This document shows positions 50,965 through 59,801 of a DNA stretch of 64,000 bases, piece by piece. Source of the DNA: Alphaproteobacteria bacterium. GTDB taxonomy: Bacteria > Pseudomonadota > Alphaproteobacteria > Micavibrionales > Micavibrionaceae. The DNA lies in the NCBI GenBank assembly GCA_020442385.1, contig JAGRKE010000011.1, positions 1 to 64,000 of the forward strand, read 5' to 3'. A program made the position numbers and the translations under genes. The notes under the pieces were generated by a model that saw only the letters and a list, made by a program, of their open reading frames with translations, ran no database searches and had not been told where the DNA came from. The stretch's first letter is position 1, and each line of letters starts with the position of its first letter.

Positions 50965-52485
50965 ATGGTTGCGCGGGTTAATACGGTCGCTTTTCAAGGC
51001 GTGGATGTGCAGCCCGTCGATGTTCAGGTTCAAATCTCTAATGGTCTTCCGGCTTTTACTATTGTCGGCCTGCCTGATAAGGCCGTGGCCGAGAGTAAGG
51101 AGCGCGTGCGCGCCGCCTTGCATGCGCTGGGGCTGGCACTGCCCGCGAAGCGTTTAACGGTTAATCTTGCCCCTGCCGATGTCTCGAAAGAAGGCTCACA
51201 TTATGATCTGCCGATCGCGCTGGGGTTGCTCGCGGCGATGGGTGTTATCCCGAAAGAAGAGCTTGAGGGCTGCGTGGTGTTGGGGGAACTTTCGCTGGAT
51301 GCTTCTATCCGTCCTGTGGCGGGCATTTTGCCCGCGGCGGTGCATGCGGGCGCGAATGACAACCGCCTGATCTGCCCGGAGGGCTGCGGCGGGGAAGCCG
51401 CCTGGGCGGGCGATCTTGATATTCTCGCCCCGCGCGATTTATTACAGCTGATCAATCACATTAAAGGTACGCAAGTGCTGGGTCGGCCTGAGGCGCGCCT
51501 GAACACGATGGATGAAAAAGCTGTCCCTGACCTTGCGGATGTAAAGGGGCAGGAAACCGCCAAACGCGCGCTGGAGATAGCTGCGGCGGGCGGCCACAAC
51601 TTGCTGATGATCGGTCCGCCGGGCTCGGGCAAATCTATGCTGGCCAGTTGTCTGCCCGGTATTTTACCGCCACTCTCGCCCAAGGAGGCGCTCGAGGTTT
51701 CAATGGTTCATTCATTGGCCGGAACACTGCCCGAAGGCGGCCTTTTAAAGCAGCGCCCGTTTCGCGACCCGCACCACAGCGCCTCTCAACCTGCGCTGGT
51801 TGGCGGCGGCCACCGCGTGAAGCCGGGGGAAATATCGCTGGCTCATAACGGCGTTCTATTCCTTGATGAGCTGCCGGAATTTGCCCGCGCAACATTGGAG
51901 TCGATGCGCCAGCCCTTGGAAACCGGCACGGCGATGATTGCCCGCGCCAATTCCCATGTAACCTATCCTGCGCGCTATCAATTGATTGCGGCGATGAATC
52001 CCTGCCGCTGTGGTCATTTGGGTGATCCTGATCTGGAGTGCACCAAGGCACCGCGCTGCGGCGGTGATTACCAATCTAAAATTTCCGGCCCGCTGATGGA
52101 CCGTATTGATCTTCAGGTTGATGTCCCCCCGGTGCAGGTCTCGGATTTGGATGCACCCAAGGGTGAATGTTCGGCCGATGTCGCTGCGCGCGTTGCGGCG
52201 GCCCGCGCTATTCAAGCGGCCCGCTTTGATGCGCTGGGTGTGGGCAATACCATGCGTGTAAATGCCCATAGCGATACCAATGTGCTGGAGCAAATTGCCC
52301 CGATGGAAGAGGACGCCAAAGCCCTGCTGAATAAAAGCATGGAGGCCGCGAAGCTTTCCGCGCGCGGCTATTACCGAATTTTGCGCGTGGCGCGCACAAT
52401 CGCTGACTTGGCGGGCGGTGCGGAAATATTAAAAAAACATCATATCGCGGAATCACTGGGTTATCGCCGGATTTCCTTTAATTAA
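50965..52485 (+). CDS. comM: YifB/ComM family AAA+ ATPase
   Basis: Mg-chelatase-like AAA+ helicase; in naturally transformable bacteria ComM drives branch migration of incoming DNA, elsewhere the role is unclear. N-terminal Lon-protease-like S5 fold (VDVQVQISNGLPAFTIVGLPDKAV), Walker A MIGPPGSGKSML, Walker B NGVLFLDELPEF, and the C-terminal sensor part RGYYRILRVARTIADL. Length 506 is standard. AAAAGGGG lies 13 bases before the ATG. No other competence genes are nearby. Confidence 0.95.
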   Translation: MVARVNTVAFQGVDVQPVDVQVQISNGLPAFTIVGLPDKAVAESKERVRAALHALGLALPAKRLTVNLAPADVSKEGSHYDLPIALGLLAAMGVIPKEELEGCVVLGELSLDASIRPVAGILPAAVHAGANDNRLICPEGCGGEAAWAGDLDILAPRDLLQLINHIKGTQVLGRPEARLNTMDEKAVPDLADVKGQETAKRALEIAAAGGHNLLMIGPPGSGKSMLASCLPGILPPLSPKEALEVSMVHSLAGTLPEGGLLKQRPFRDPHHSASQPALVGGGHRVKPGEISLAHNGVLFLDELPEFARATLESMRQPLETGTAMIARANSHVTYPARYQLIAAMNPCRCGHLGDPDLECTKAPRCGGDYQSKISGPLMDRIDLQVDVPPVQVSDLDAPKGECSADVAARVAAARAIQAARFDALGVGNTMRVNAHSDTNVLEQIAPMEEDAKALLNKSMEAAKLSARGYYRILRVARTIADLAGGAEILKKHHIAESLGYRRISFN

Positions 52486-52492
52486 TCTAAGT

Positions 52493-52515
52493 ATATCAAC
52501 ATCTTATATTGATAT
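52493..52515. promoter_or_regulatory. Inverted repeat after comM
   Basis: ATATCAA (52493-52499) and TTGATAT (52509-52515), nine-base spacer, eight bases after the comM stop. It may be an operator of the next gene or a weak terminator. Confidence 0.3.
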
Positions 52516-52632
52516 TGTGGTGCAGCATGCCGCAAATCATGTATGATGGCTCAGAGGCATAAAAGCGGCTTTAGTAACAATATATTAACCATAAAAAGCT
52601 ATTCTTTTATGTACGAATTAAAGGGTGTGAGC

Positions 52633-53736
52633 ATGGCAACGGGCTATCTTTCAAAAAGTTTTAATTGCGCATCGCGCAGCGAAACCGGCTTTGGTTTCGG
52701 GCTGGGTATGGATACCCAAAAGGCCGATAATACTGTTCCCACCAAGGGTTTGATGAGCTTTATTGCGCCGGATCTAAAGAGCATTCCAAATGTTGATGCA
52801 GGCGCGGTTTCAAAAATTAATGCGGGTCAAAAAAGCGGCGCATCCATGGCGAATGCGGCGGCGGGCAGTTTGAAAACCAATCTTGATTCTGTGAATGGTT
52901 CAATTGGCGGCATGAAAGATGCGATTAAGAAAACACAGGCCAGCATCGCCGAAAGCGCCAAAGATATGGGTATTAATATTGGAGATATCGCGCCCAAAGA
53001 AGCCATGCCCAATACAGGCATTGAACTTTTTGGGACGGCCCTTGCGGCGAATATGCTTGGTATGATTGGTGCGGGTAAATCAATGGCTGCGGCGCTTAAG
53101 CATTCGGATCAGGTGCAAAATGCTAACTTTTTCATTACCGACATTAAAAAAGGCGCGGGCATGAAGCAGGTCAAACGGCAAATTGAAGAGCTGGAAGAGA
53201 GTATTAAATCCAGCGCCGGCGTTGTTGATACCCGTAAAGACGGTTTTGTCGGTTTGCTTTCAGATTCGAAACAGCAAAAAAACCCCGATATAAAACCGAA
53301 TAAAAATCTGGCAAAGGCGATTGAGGCCGGTCACGGCGTGCAAGAGATTATGCAGCTGGATGCCGATAATCCCAATCTTCCCGAATTTCAAAAGGCGCTG
53401 GATGTAAAGCATGCCATTGAAGGCGGTATCGAGCATGTTGAGCGGGTTCAAAAAGACATCCGCGATAATGGCTTTGAAAAAGGCGGCGATGATGTCACGG
53501 CCATTTTGCGCGAATCCAAAAACGAAACCGTGAAAGAGCAATTTAACCAAAGCGCGGCGGAAATTCAGAAACAATCAACCGATTCTCTGGGCTATCTGAA
53601 ACTTAAAATTCAGAATAAAGACGATATCAAGGTGCTTGATAACAAAGATGTGAAAAGTGCTTTGAATAACGAGCCTGATTTGCATCAACTGGTTGGTCTT
53701 GAAAAAACCGGCATGTCGCTGGGCAGCGCGGCTTAA
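52633..53736 (+). CDS. Orphan, Gly/Ala/Lys-rich
   Basis: A 367-residue protein of unknown function. The ATG at 52633 follows AAGGGTGTGAG; longer in-frame starts (52543, 52609) lack a site. The first 70 residues are Gly/Ser-rich and look disordered (GFGFGLGMD), followed by a long region of helices with coiled-coil character (MKQVKRQIEELEESIKSS; IEHVERVQKDI) and one possible hydrophobic helix (FGTALAANMLGMIGAG). No signal or enzyme motif. Composition is like that of secreted or scaffold proteins; a link to the secretion system is only conjecture. Confidence 0.6.
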   Translation: MATGYLSKSFNCASRSETGFGFGLGMDTQKADNTVPTKGLMSFIAPDLKSIPNVDAGAVSKINAGQKSGASMANAAAGSLKTNLDSVNGSIGGMKDAIKKTQASIAESAKDMGINIGDIAPKEAMPNTGIELFGTALAANMLGMIGAGKSMAAALKHSDQVQNANFFITDIKKGAGMKQVKRQIEELEESIKSSAGVVDTRKDGFVGLLSDSKQQKNPDIKPNKNLAKAIEAGHGVQEIMQLDADNPNLPEFQKALDVKHAIEGGIEHVERVQKDIRDNGFEKGGDDVTAILRESKNETVKEQFNQSAAEIQKQSTDSLGYLKLKIQNKDDIKVLDNKDVKSALNNEPDLHQLVGLEKTGMSLGSAA

Positions 53737-53794
53737 ATCATTTTTCCTTAAATTTCCCTCTTGGCTGCGTGCATCTCTGCGCTATAACTAAAGC

Positions 53795-54364
53795 GTGACA
53801 ACGAATTCTCTTAATCTATGTGTGTTTTGTTCCTCATCGCCGGATGTCGATGAACGCTATATGGCGCTTGCGCGCGATCTGGGTGATCTGGTCGCGCAGC
53901 GGCGCTGGCGTTTGATTTATGGCGGCGGGCGGCGCGGTCTAATGGGTGCGGCCGCCGATGCGGCGCTTGAAGCCGGGGCCGAGGTTGAGGGCGTGATCCC
54001 ACAGCATTTGGTCGATCGCGAAGTTGCACATCAGGGGCTAACAAGACTGCATATCACTGAAACCATGCAACAGCGTCAATTTAAAATGTCGCAGCTCGCC
54101 GATGCATTTGTGGTCTTGCCCGGCGGGCTTGGCACGCTGGCAGAATTCTTCGAGATTGTGACATGGAAGCAAATCGCCCTGCATAATAAACCGATCGCGC
54201 TGTTGAATTTCGAGGGCTTTTGGGACCCGTTAATCGCTATGATTGAGCAGGCGCAGGATCAAAAGTTTCTACACGGTGCGCGCGGCGATCTTTTCCAGAT
54301 TGTCGAAACACTCAAGGATTTGCCGGATATATTCGAAAAAAAAACGATGTGGATAGGCTCATAA
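53795..54364 (+). CDS. LOG family protein (nucleoside 5'-monophosphate phosphoribohydrolase)
   Basis: A 189-residue enzyme of the LOG (Lonely Guy) family, which in plants and bacteria releases the free base from cytokinin- or AMP-type ribotides. The two signature motifs are present: YGGGRRGLMG and PGGLGTLAEFFE (the PGGxGTxxE catalytic motif). GTG start; no strong ribosome site. Bacterial substrates are often plain AMP or unknown. It is followed by the cyclase gene on the same strand after 107 bases. Confidence 0.93.
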   Translation: MTTNSLNLCVFCSSSPDVDERYMALARDLGDLVAQRRWRLIYGGGRRGLMGAAADAALEAGAEVEGVIPQHLVDREVAHQGLTRLHITETMQQRQFKMSQLADAFVVLPGGLGTLAEFFEIVTWKQIALHNKPIALLNFEGFWDPLIAMIEQAQDQKFLHGARGDLFQIVETLKDLPDIFEKKTMWIGS

Positions 54365-54471
54365 AGTCGGATTTGTTATAGCCTTTTTAAACCCTTATAT
54401 TTATTCTGTAAGTGTGGTATTTAAAAAACCCTGAAAAAATATCTTAAACAACCTTAAATTTAAGACTGATT

Positions 54472-55524
54472 GTGCAATATTCACATTCCATTGAAAAAGC
54501 TGGTGAGTTTTCAAAAGAAGCTCTGGAGCGTATAGAGAAAGAGGGCTTGCCGCCCACGCCCGAGCTTTACGAGCTTTGGTATGTTTACGCATCAGGTGCG
54601 AATGCGGACGTGACCCGCGCCATTGATATTCTGGTTGCGGCCGAGCAGAATATCACGTTGGAGCGTTGTCAGGAGATTCATCAGCGCTTCCTCAGCGAGA
54701 ATCAGCAAAGCGAAGAGGTGCAAAAATTCGGCAACCGCATCAATGAAACCATCAAAGATGTGACCGGGGTTGTCTCGAATGTTAAAAATTCCGCGCAGAA
54801 ATATAATCAAACACTCTCTGGTGTGACAGAAAAGCTTTCAGGAACCGACTCAAAAGAAGAGATCGAAGCCTTACTCAAAGATATTGTCGCTGGCACGCAA
54901 GATATGATCTCGCAAAACACCGTTTTAGAAGAAAAATTGACCATGTCTACCAAGGCGATGGAAGAGCTTCAGCACGATCTTGAGATCGCGCGTAAAGAGG
55001 CGCTGACCGATGGCCTAACAAACCTTGCCAACCGTAAAGCTTTCGATGCAGAGATTGAGCGCGTGATTGATAGCGCGAAGACAAACAGCCAAACATTTTC
55101 TGTGATTATGTTCGATATTGATCACTTCAAAGAATTCAACGACAATTACGGTCACCAGGTCGGCGACCAAGTTCTGCGCCTTGTGGCGCGTACGCTCACC
55201 GATGGTGTGAAGGGCCGCGACATGGTTGCGCGCTACGGTGGTGAAGAATTCGTACTTATTTTACCGGAAACCAATCTTAAGGGCGGCGAAGTTTTGGGCG
55301 AAAATTTGCGCAAGGCTGTTGCGAATAAAGAAGTGATTAACCGCAATAGCGGTGAAAAGCTCGGGCGCATTACGCTCTCAGGCGGTATCGCCGAATATAC
55401 CAACGGCGAAGCAATCGAAGATTTGATGGACCGCGCCGACGGTGCGCTCTACACCGCCAAGCAAAATGGTCGCAACCGCATCGCTGCTGCTCCGGCTGCG
55501 GGCCAAAGCCAGAAAACGGGATAA
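54472..55524 (+). CDS. Diguanylate cyclase (GGDEF)
   Basis: A 350-residue soluble GGDEF protein making c-di-GMP. N-terminal 170 residues are a helical sensory or dimerisation region of unknown type (coiled coil, about residues 80-175). The catalytic domain carries FDIDHFKEFND (metal-binding) and GGEEF at 256-260. The autoinhibitory I-site RxxD is altered: KGRD at 247-250 with Lys in the Arg position, so product inhibition is probably weak or lost. GTG start. A TTAA-N6-TTAA motif lies just upstream (54444-54457). Confidence 0.93.
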   Translation: MQYSHSIEKAGEFSKEALERIEKEGLPPTPELYELWYVYASGANADVTRAIDILVAAEQNITLERCQEIHQRFLSENQQSEEVQKFGNRINETIKDVTGVVSNVKNSAQKYNQTLSGVTEKLSGTDSKEEIEALLKDIVAGTQDMISQNTVLEEKLTMSTKAMEELQHDLEIARKEALTDGLTNLANRKAFDAEIERVIDSAKTNSQTFSVIMFDIDHFKEFNDNYGHQVGDQVLRLVARTLTDGVKGRDMVARYGGEEFVLILPETNLKGGEVLGENLRKAVANKEVINRNSGEKLGRITLSGGIAEYTNGEAIEDLMDRADGALYTAKQNGRNRIAAAPAAGQSQKTG

Positions 55525-55574
55525 CCCCGCGCCGCGTGCTTGTGTTCTGGGCGCTCCCGCCCTATTTATAAATC

Positions 55575-57791
55575 ATGCATGATTCACCAACAGCGCTGTC
55601 TATGACGCAAACGCCACCTTACCTTCAAAACTTGAACGCCCCGCAAAATGAAGCGGTGGAAACCCTTGATGGGCCGGTGCTTGTGCTGGCCGGTGCTGGC
55701 ACGGGAAAAACACGGGTGCTCACCACGCGCCTTGCGCATTTGCTGCATACGGGTAAAGCCTATCCTGGACAGATTCTGGCCGTGACTTTTACCAATAAGG
55801 CGGCGCAGGAAATGAAAGAGCGTGTTTCCCATCTTTTGAACGGCGCGCCAGTGGAAGGGTGGTGGCTCGGCACCTTCCACTCTCTGGCCGCGCGGATGCT
55901 TCGCAAACATGCCGATCTTGTTGGTCTATCCAGCAATTTTACCATCCTTGATCCCGATGATCAGGTGCGCCTGCTCAAACAGATTATGGAGGTGAACGGC
56001 GTTGATCATAAAAAATGGGCGCCCAAGGCGATGATTCATTTTATTGACCGCTGGAAAGACCGCGGCCTTACGCCCGATCAAATCAATGCAGACGAGGCGG
56101 GTGATCTGGCGGGCGGTAAATTGCCAATCCTCTACCGTCTGTACCAAGACCGTTTGAAAGCCGTGAATGCTTGTGATTTTGGTGATTTGCTTTTGCACAT
56201 GATTACAATTTTGCGCAATCCTGCGCACGCCGAAGTGCTGGCCGATTATCACCGCCGCTTTAAATATATTCTCGTTGATGAATATCAGGATACCAACGTC
56301 GCGCAATATCTCTGGCTGCGGCTTCTGGCGCAGGGTTCGAATAATATTTGCTGTGTAGGCGATGATGACCAGTCGATCTATGGTTGGCGCGGGGCGGAGG
56401 TTGGCAACATTCTCAAATTCGAAAAGGATTTTCCTGGTGCGAAGATTATCCGGCTGGAACAAAATTACCGTTCGACCAACCATATCCTAAAAGCCGCTGG
56501 GGCAGTGATTTCCAACAATGGAGATCGTTTGGGCAAAGAGCTGTGGAGCGAGGCGGGCGACGGTGAGAAACTGACTATCCGTGGCCTGTGGGACGGCGAG
56601 GCTGAGGCGCGCTGGGTCGGCGAAGAGATTGAGCAGCTCCAACGTAAAGGCTGGAGTCTCAATGAAATGGCGGTGCTGGTGCGCGCCGGATTCCAAACCC
56701 GCGAATTTGAAGAACGCTTCATACAGCTGGGTATTCCCTACCGCGTCATTGGCGGCCCGCGTTTTTATGAACGTCAGGAAATTCGTGATGCACTGGCCTA
56801 TCTGCGTGTGATTGCGCAGCCTGCCGATGATTTGGCGTTGGAGCGCATTATCAATAAACCAAAGCGCGGACTGGGGGATTCGACTGTTAATACGCTTTAT
56901 GCCTATGGCCGCGCGAAGGGCATTTGTCTGCATGATGCGATCATGGATTTAACCCAAACCGATGAGCTGCGCCCGAAGGTCAAAACCACGCTGATGAAGC
57001 TGCTTGATGATTTTGCGCGCTGGCGTTCATTGGTTGACAGCACTCCGCACCCTGAACTCACCGCGCAAATGCTCGAAGAATCGGGCTATATGCAGATGTG
57101 GAAAGAGGACAAAACCCCCGAGGCGCCGGGGCGGCTCGAAAACCTGAAAGAACTGGTTTCGGGTATGGGCGAATATGATTCTCTGCCCGAATTTTTGGAG
57201 CATGTCGCGCTGGTGCTTGAAAACCAAAATGATCAATATGGTGAAAAAGCCACCATTATGACCTTGCACGGTGCGAAGGGTTTGGAATTCGATGCGGTGT
57301 TTTTGCCCGGCTGGGAGGAAGGGCTCTTCCCTTCTCAAAAAACCATGGATGAGAACGGGGTAAAGGGGCTGGAGGAAGAACGCCGCTTGGCCTATGTCGG
57401 TATTACGCGCGCCCGCAAAAAGGCGCATGTTTCCTTTGCCGCCAACCGCCGCATGTATGGCAACTGGATCAATGCAATCCCATCGCGTTTTGTCGATGAA
57501 CTGCCTGAGGATCATATAGAGGTGCAGTCCGACAGCGGGCTGTATCAGGTCGGTCGCTCCCAGCATTGGGATTCATCAGGTTTTAAACCTAAAGCACCCG
57601 CGCCCAAGCGTCAGGTGCATGATCGTAAAGTGCGCGCCGAGGACGGTACAGTGTTTGCGCGCGGCGACCGCGTTTTCCATGAAAAATTCGGTTACGGCAG
57701 TATCATTAATATCGACGGGCATAAGCTCGATATCAATTTCGAGCATGGCGGCCATAAACGCGTGATGGATAGTTTTGTGAAGAAGGGTTAG
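55575..57791 (+). CDS. uvrD: UvrD/PcrA-type DNA helicase
   Basis: Superfamily 1A 3'-5' helicase for repair and for clearing proteins from DNA. Motif I LAGAGTGKTRVL, motif II DEYQDTN, motif III VGDDDQSIYGWRG, motif V TLHGAKGLEFDAVF and motif VI RLAYVGITRARKKAHV are all present. The C-terminus has the Tudor-like RNA-polymerase-binding module (RVFHEKFGYGSIINIDGHKL). Length 738 is normal for PcrA. An in-frame ATG at 55602 is an alternative start. The stop overlaps that of a tiny convergent ORF by four bases. Confidence 0.96.
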   Translation: MHDSPTALSMTQTPPYLQNLNAPQNEAVETLDGPVLVLAGAGTGKTRVLTTRLAHLLHTGKAYPGQILAVTFTNKAAQEMKERVSHLLNGAPVEGWWLGTFHSLAARMLRKHADLVGLSSNFTILDPDDQVRLLKQIMEVNGVDHKKWAPKAMIHFIDRWKDRGLTPDQINADEAGDLAGGKLPILYRLYQDRLKAVNACDFGDLLLHMITILRNPAHAEVLADYHRRFKYILVDEYQDTNVAQYLWLRLLAQGSNNICCVGDDDQSIYGWRGAEVGNILKFEKDFPGAKIIRLEQNYRSTNHILKAAGAVISNNGDRLGKELWSEAGDGEKLTIRGLWDGEAEARWVGEEIEQLQRKGWSLNEMAVLVRAGFQTREFEERFIQLGIPYRVIGGPRFYERQEIRDALAYLRVIAQPADDLALERIINKPKRGLGDSTVNTLYAYGRAKGICLHDAIMDLTQTDELRPKVKTTLMKLLDDFARWRSLVDSTPHPELTAQMLEESGYMQMWKEDKTPEAPGRLENLKELVSGMGEYDSLPEFLEHVALVLENQNDQYGEKATIMTLHGAKGLEFDAVFLPGWEEGLFPSQKTMDENGVKGLEEERRLAYVGITRARKKAHVSFAANRRMYGNWINAIPSRFVDELPEDHIEVQSDSGLYQVGRSQHWDSSGFKPKAPAPKRQVHDRKVRAEDGTVFARGDRVFHEKFGYGSIINIDGHKLDINFEHGGHKRVMDSFVKKG

Positions 57792-57931
57792 GACTTTAAA
57801 GGCTCTATGATGCCAATAATAAAATCATCCTCATCGACGATTAGAATTTCTTCAACCGCGCCGGATTTCAATGCATCTGCAATTTGATCGAGCACATACG
57901 GTAAATCCTTTTCACGTACGATAAGATACAA
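57788..57931 (-). CDS. 47-residue putative protein, TTG start
   Basis: Frame on the minus strand from TTG at 57931 to TAA at 57790-57788, translating MYLIVREKDLPYVLDQIADA and on to IIGIIEPLKS. Support: a near-perfect AGGAGGAT ribosome site nine bases upstream, a good promoter (57953-57981), and protein-like composition (alternating hydrophobics, acidic centre VDEDD). The stop nests in that of uvrD by four bases, as for other true convergent pairs in this window. No family recognised. It is divergent from the XRE gene, the arrangement typical of a small regulated partner. Confidence 0.55.
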   Translation of the reverse strand: MYLIVREKDLPYVLDQIADALKSGAVEEILIVDEDDFIIGIIEPLKS

Positions 57932-57952
57932 AAGGCTATCCTCCTAATAATG

Positions 57953-57981
57953 AGGATAAGTTGCTACACATTTTCCGTCAA
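57953..57981 (-). promoter_or_regulatory. Promoter of the 47-residue gene
   Basis: On the minus strand TTGACG (57981-57976), 17-base spacer, TATCCT (57958-57953), about 22 bases before the start codon. Its upstream edge is five bases from the palindrome at 57987-58006. Confidence 0.6.
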
Positions 57982-57986
57982 ACACA

Positions 57987-58006
57987 TCCATCATTATAAT
58001 GATGGA
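57987..58006. promoter_or_regulatory. Perfect 20-base palindrome over the XRE start codon
   Basis: TCCATCATTATAATGATGGA is a perfect two-fold palindrome centred at 57996/57997. It covers the ATG (57999) of the XRE gene and contains TATAAT on both strands. Size and position suit an operator for the adjacent HTH protein, giving autoregulation and control of the divergent promoter. Confidence 0.6.
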
Positions 58007-58229
58007 CAAAACCGATAAAAAAATTCGCCAATGCATAGATCAAATCAAACATATCCGCAAAAAACGCGGATTGTCTCAAGATGCTTTGGCAACAGCCGCC
58101 GGTATTGGTGAATCCACCATTGCCATGATGGAGACCAGCCGCAATTCGCCAACCTTGAAAACCTTGCTAAAAATCTGCGAGGCACTTGATATAAAATTCT
58201 CGGATATATTAAAGGAACAGGACCAATAA
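57999..58229 (+). CDS. XRE-family HTH regulator (Cro/C1 type)
   Basis: A 76-residue single-domain DNA-binding protein: HTH at about residues 17-70 (IRKKRGLSQDALATAAGIGESTIAMMETSRNSP). Size and the palindromic operator over its start fit a small repressor of the Cro/C1 or antitoxin-regulator type. The start (ATG at 57999, or 58002) has no ribosome site; if the TATAAT inside the palindrome is its own -10, the message would be almost leaderless. No phage gene is nearby, and the only partner is the divergent 47-residue ORF. Confidence 0.85.
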   Translation: MMDKTDKKIRQCIDQIKHIRKKRGLSQDALATAAGIGESTIAMMETSRNSPTLKTLLKICEALDIKFSDILKEQDQ

Positions 58230-58263
58230 ACGTGCCCTGGCTAGTTTCGTGAAGAAGGGGTAG

Positions 58264-58911
58264 TTAGCGAATAACTCTTTCGTGAAGAAAGATGTTGCAA
58301 GATGAATCTTGTTTAAATGGTCCTGTCTCATACCCTTTATCCAAAAGCCCGGTATATATATCCAGCTCCATAGGCGAGCTATCCTCATCAATACCCGGCA
58401 GCACGGTTACGAAAGAGGCATCATATTTTTTTAGCGCACCGACCCAGTTTTTAGAGGTGTGTCCTGATGCCACTAAATGGAAATATTTATCGTGATCTTG
58501 CAGATCTTCCTTACTAAGGCCGCTGCTTGGCACGCGATGTTTTTTGCGCATATTTTCGGGCGGATTAAAAAGATTGCTGAGTACAACCAGATTGACCTGA
58601 TTATTCTGTTCTTTATCAAGCGAATGAATATACTCTCTATCCAGGAAGTTTTCTTCATAAGCCAGATTAACGGCGTTTACGCTAAATTCAGGATGAAGTT
58701 TCACACCGGTCTCGGCCAGTCTCTTCGCCACTTCTTTAAAAGAAGATTTGTCGTTTTTCGAGAGATCGTTGCCGGGCTCATTTTTTTTGAAAAGCGCACC
58801 GACAAGCACGACGTTTTTTACGACGTAGCCTTTGGAATCGGCATCAGCCAGACATTCGGCTTTTTTGAACGTCTCGCGAAGCTTTTCTAAAAACGCAGTT
58901 TTAAGATACAT
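58264..58911 (-). CDS. Orphan, 215 residues
   Basis: Unknown soluble protein, A/T-rich. The ATG at 58911 (MYLKTAF) follows AAGG; a start 15 bases upstream is possible. Helical N-terminus (FLEKLRETFKKAECLADADS), then alternating beta-like strands (VVLVGALF, QVNLVVLSNLFN, ASFVTVLPG) suggestive of a Rossmann-like or restriction-type fold, but no motif is convincing. Tail: CNIFLHERVIR. It lies 35 bases from the XRE gene (convergent). Confidence 0.6.
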   Translation of the reverse strand: MYLKTAFLEKLRETFKKAECLADADSKGYVVKNVVLVGALFKKNEPGNDLSKNDKSSFKEVAKRLAETGVKLHPEFSVNAVNLAYEENFLDREYIHSLDKEQNNQVNLVVLSNLFNPPENMRKKHRVPSSGLSKEDLQDHDKYFHLVASGHTSKNWVGALKKYDASFVTVLPGIDEDSSPMELDIYTGLLDKGYETGPFKQDSSCNIFLHERVIR

Positions 58912-58974
58912 AATGCCTTGGATCATACAAAAGTATGTACATTATGTCAATTAAAAAACGCTGTGCCGGAGAGG

Positions 58975-59712
58975 TTAAAATTCCAGCCGCCCGCTGGCGA
59001 TAATCGGGCCATAACCCTCTTGTTGGGCGATTAAAACAACGCCGTCCAGCTCATCGGCGCGGCCCACATCAAAGCGTACCATTTTTTGCGAACCATCCCA
59101 TGTATCAACGGGTTGAATAACACGTACAGTGTTCGTTGATAACAGCTTGCGTCCGCGATTTTCTCCGCCTTGTACGTTCACCGTTTGCGGTTCTTCATAA
59201 CCAAACGCCCACAGCGTGTAATTGCCGGTCGGGGCGGGCGGCAGCATGGCGATAATGGTGCTTTGATCCTTATGTGACAAAGAGATCGGGCGCAACGGCG
59301 CCTTGGCGGATTTCTCAATCGCGCTTTTAATCGCGTTTGAGCGGTGGCCGGGAAATTCATCGCGTCCGTTCACCACCATTTGCGGGGTGTAGTAATTGCC
59401 CTTCCCCCGCGCCTTCATAATCGAAAATTGCCGCTGATCGCAGCTTTTTAGGCCGAACGTATCTTCCCAGCCCAGATAATCCCAATAGGTCACATGGCAA
59501 GAGAGCGTATAAATCCGCTGATGCCCGGAGAGCTGGCCGAGAATTTTCTCCGCTGGCGGACAAGAGCTGCAGCCTTGCGAGGTAAACAGCTCCACCACAA
59601 TCGGGGCTTTGCCGACATCGATATTCACATCATCGGCATGTGCGGGGATAAAACCATATGAAAGAAGCGCAAAAACGCCCAAAGATAAAATAAAAGACAG
59701 GGTTTTCATCAT
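58975..59712 (-). CDS. DUF1223 thioredoxin-like periplasmic protein
   Basis: A 245-residue exported protein: signal peptide with cleavage after AHA (about residue 26), then a thioredoxin-like fold with CSSC at 48-51 in ELFTSQGCSSCPPAEK. The family (DUF1223) is widespread in alphaproteobacteria, function unknown; the CxxC motif makes a redox role likely. YYTPQMVVNGRDEFPG is the second conserved block. Divergent from the NDUFA9-like gene, with 89 bases between. Confidence 0.92.
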   Translation of the reverse strand: MMKTLSFILSLGVFALLSYGFIPAHADDVNIDVGKAPIVVELFTSQGCSSCPPAEKILGQLSGHQRIYTLSCHVTYWDYLGWEDTFGLKSCDQRQFSIMKARGKGNYYTPQMVVNGRDEFPGHRSNAIKSAIEKSAKAPLRPISLSHKDQSTIIAMLPPAPTGNYTLWAFGYEEPQTVNVQGGENRGRKLLSTNTVRVIQPVDTWDGSQKMVRFDVGRADELDGVVLIAQQEGYGPIIASGRLEF

Positions 59713-59801
59713 AAAACCGTACCAATTCCACTGTGATTTATATAGGTTATGTTCTTATATATTCGCTGTAACCACAGGAAAATTACAAAAGAGACGATTC
59801 T

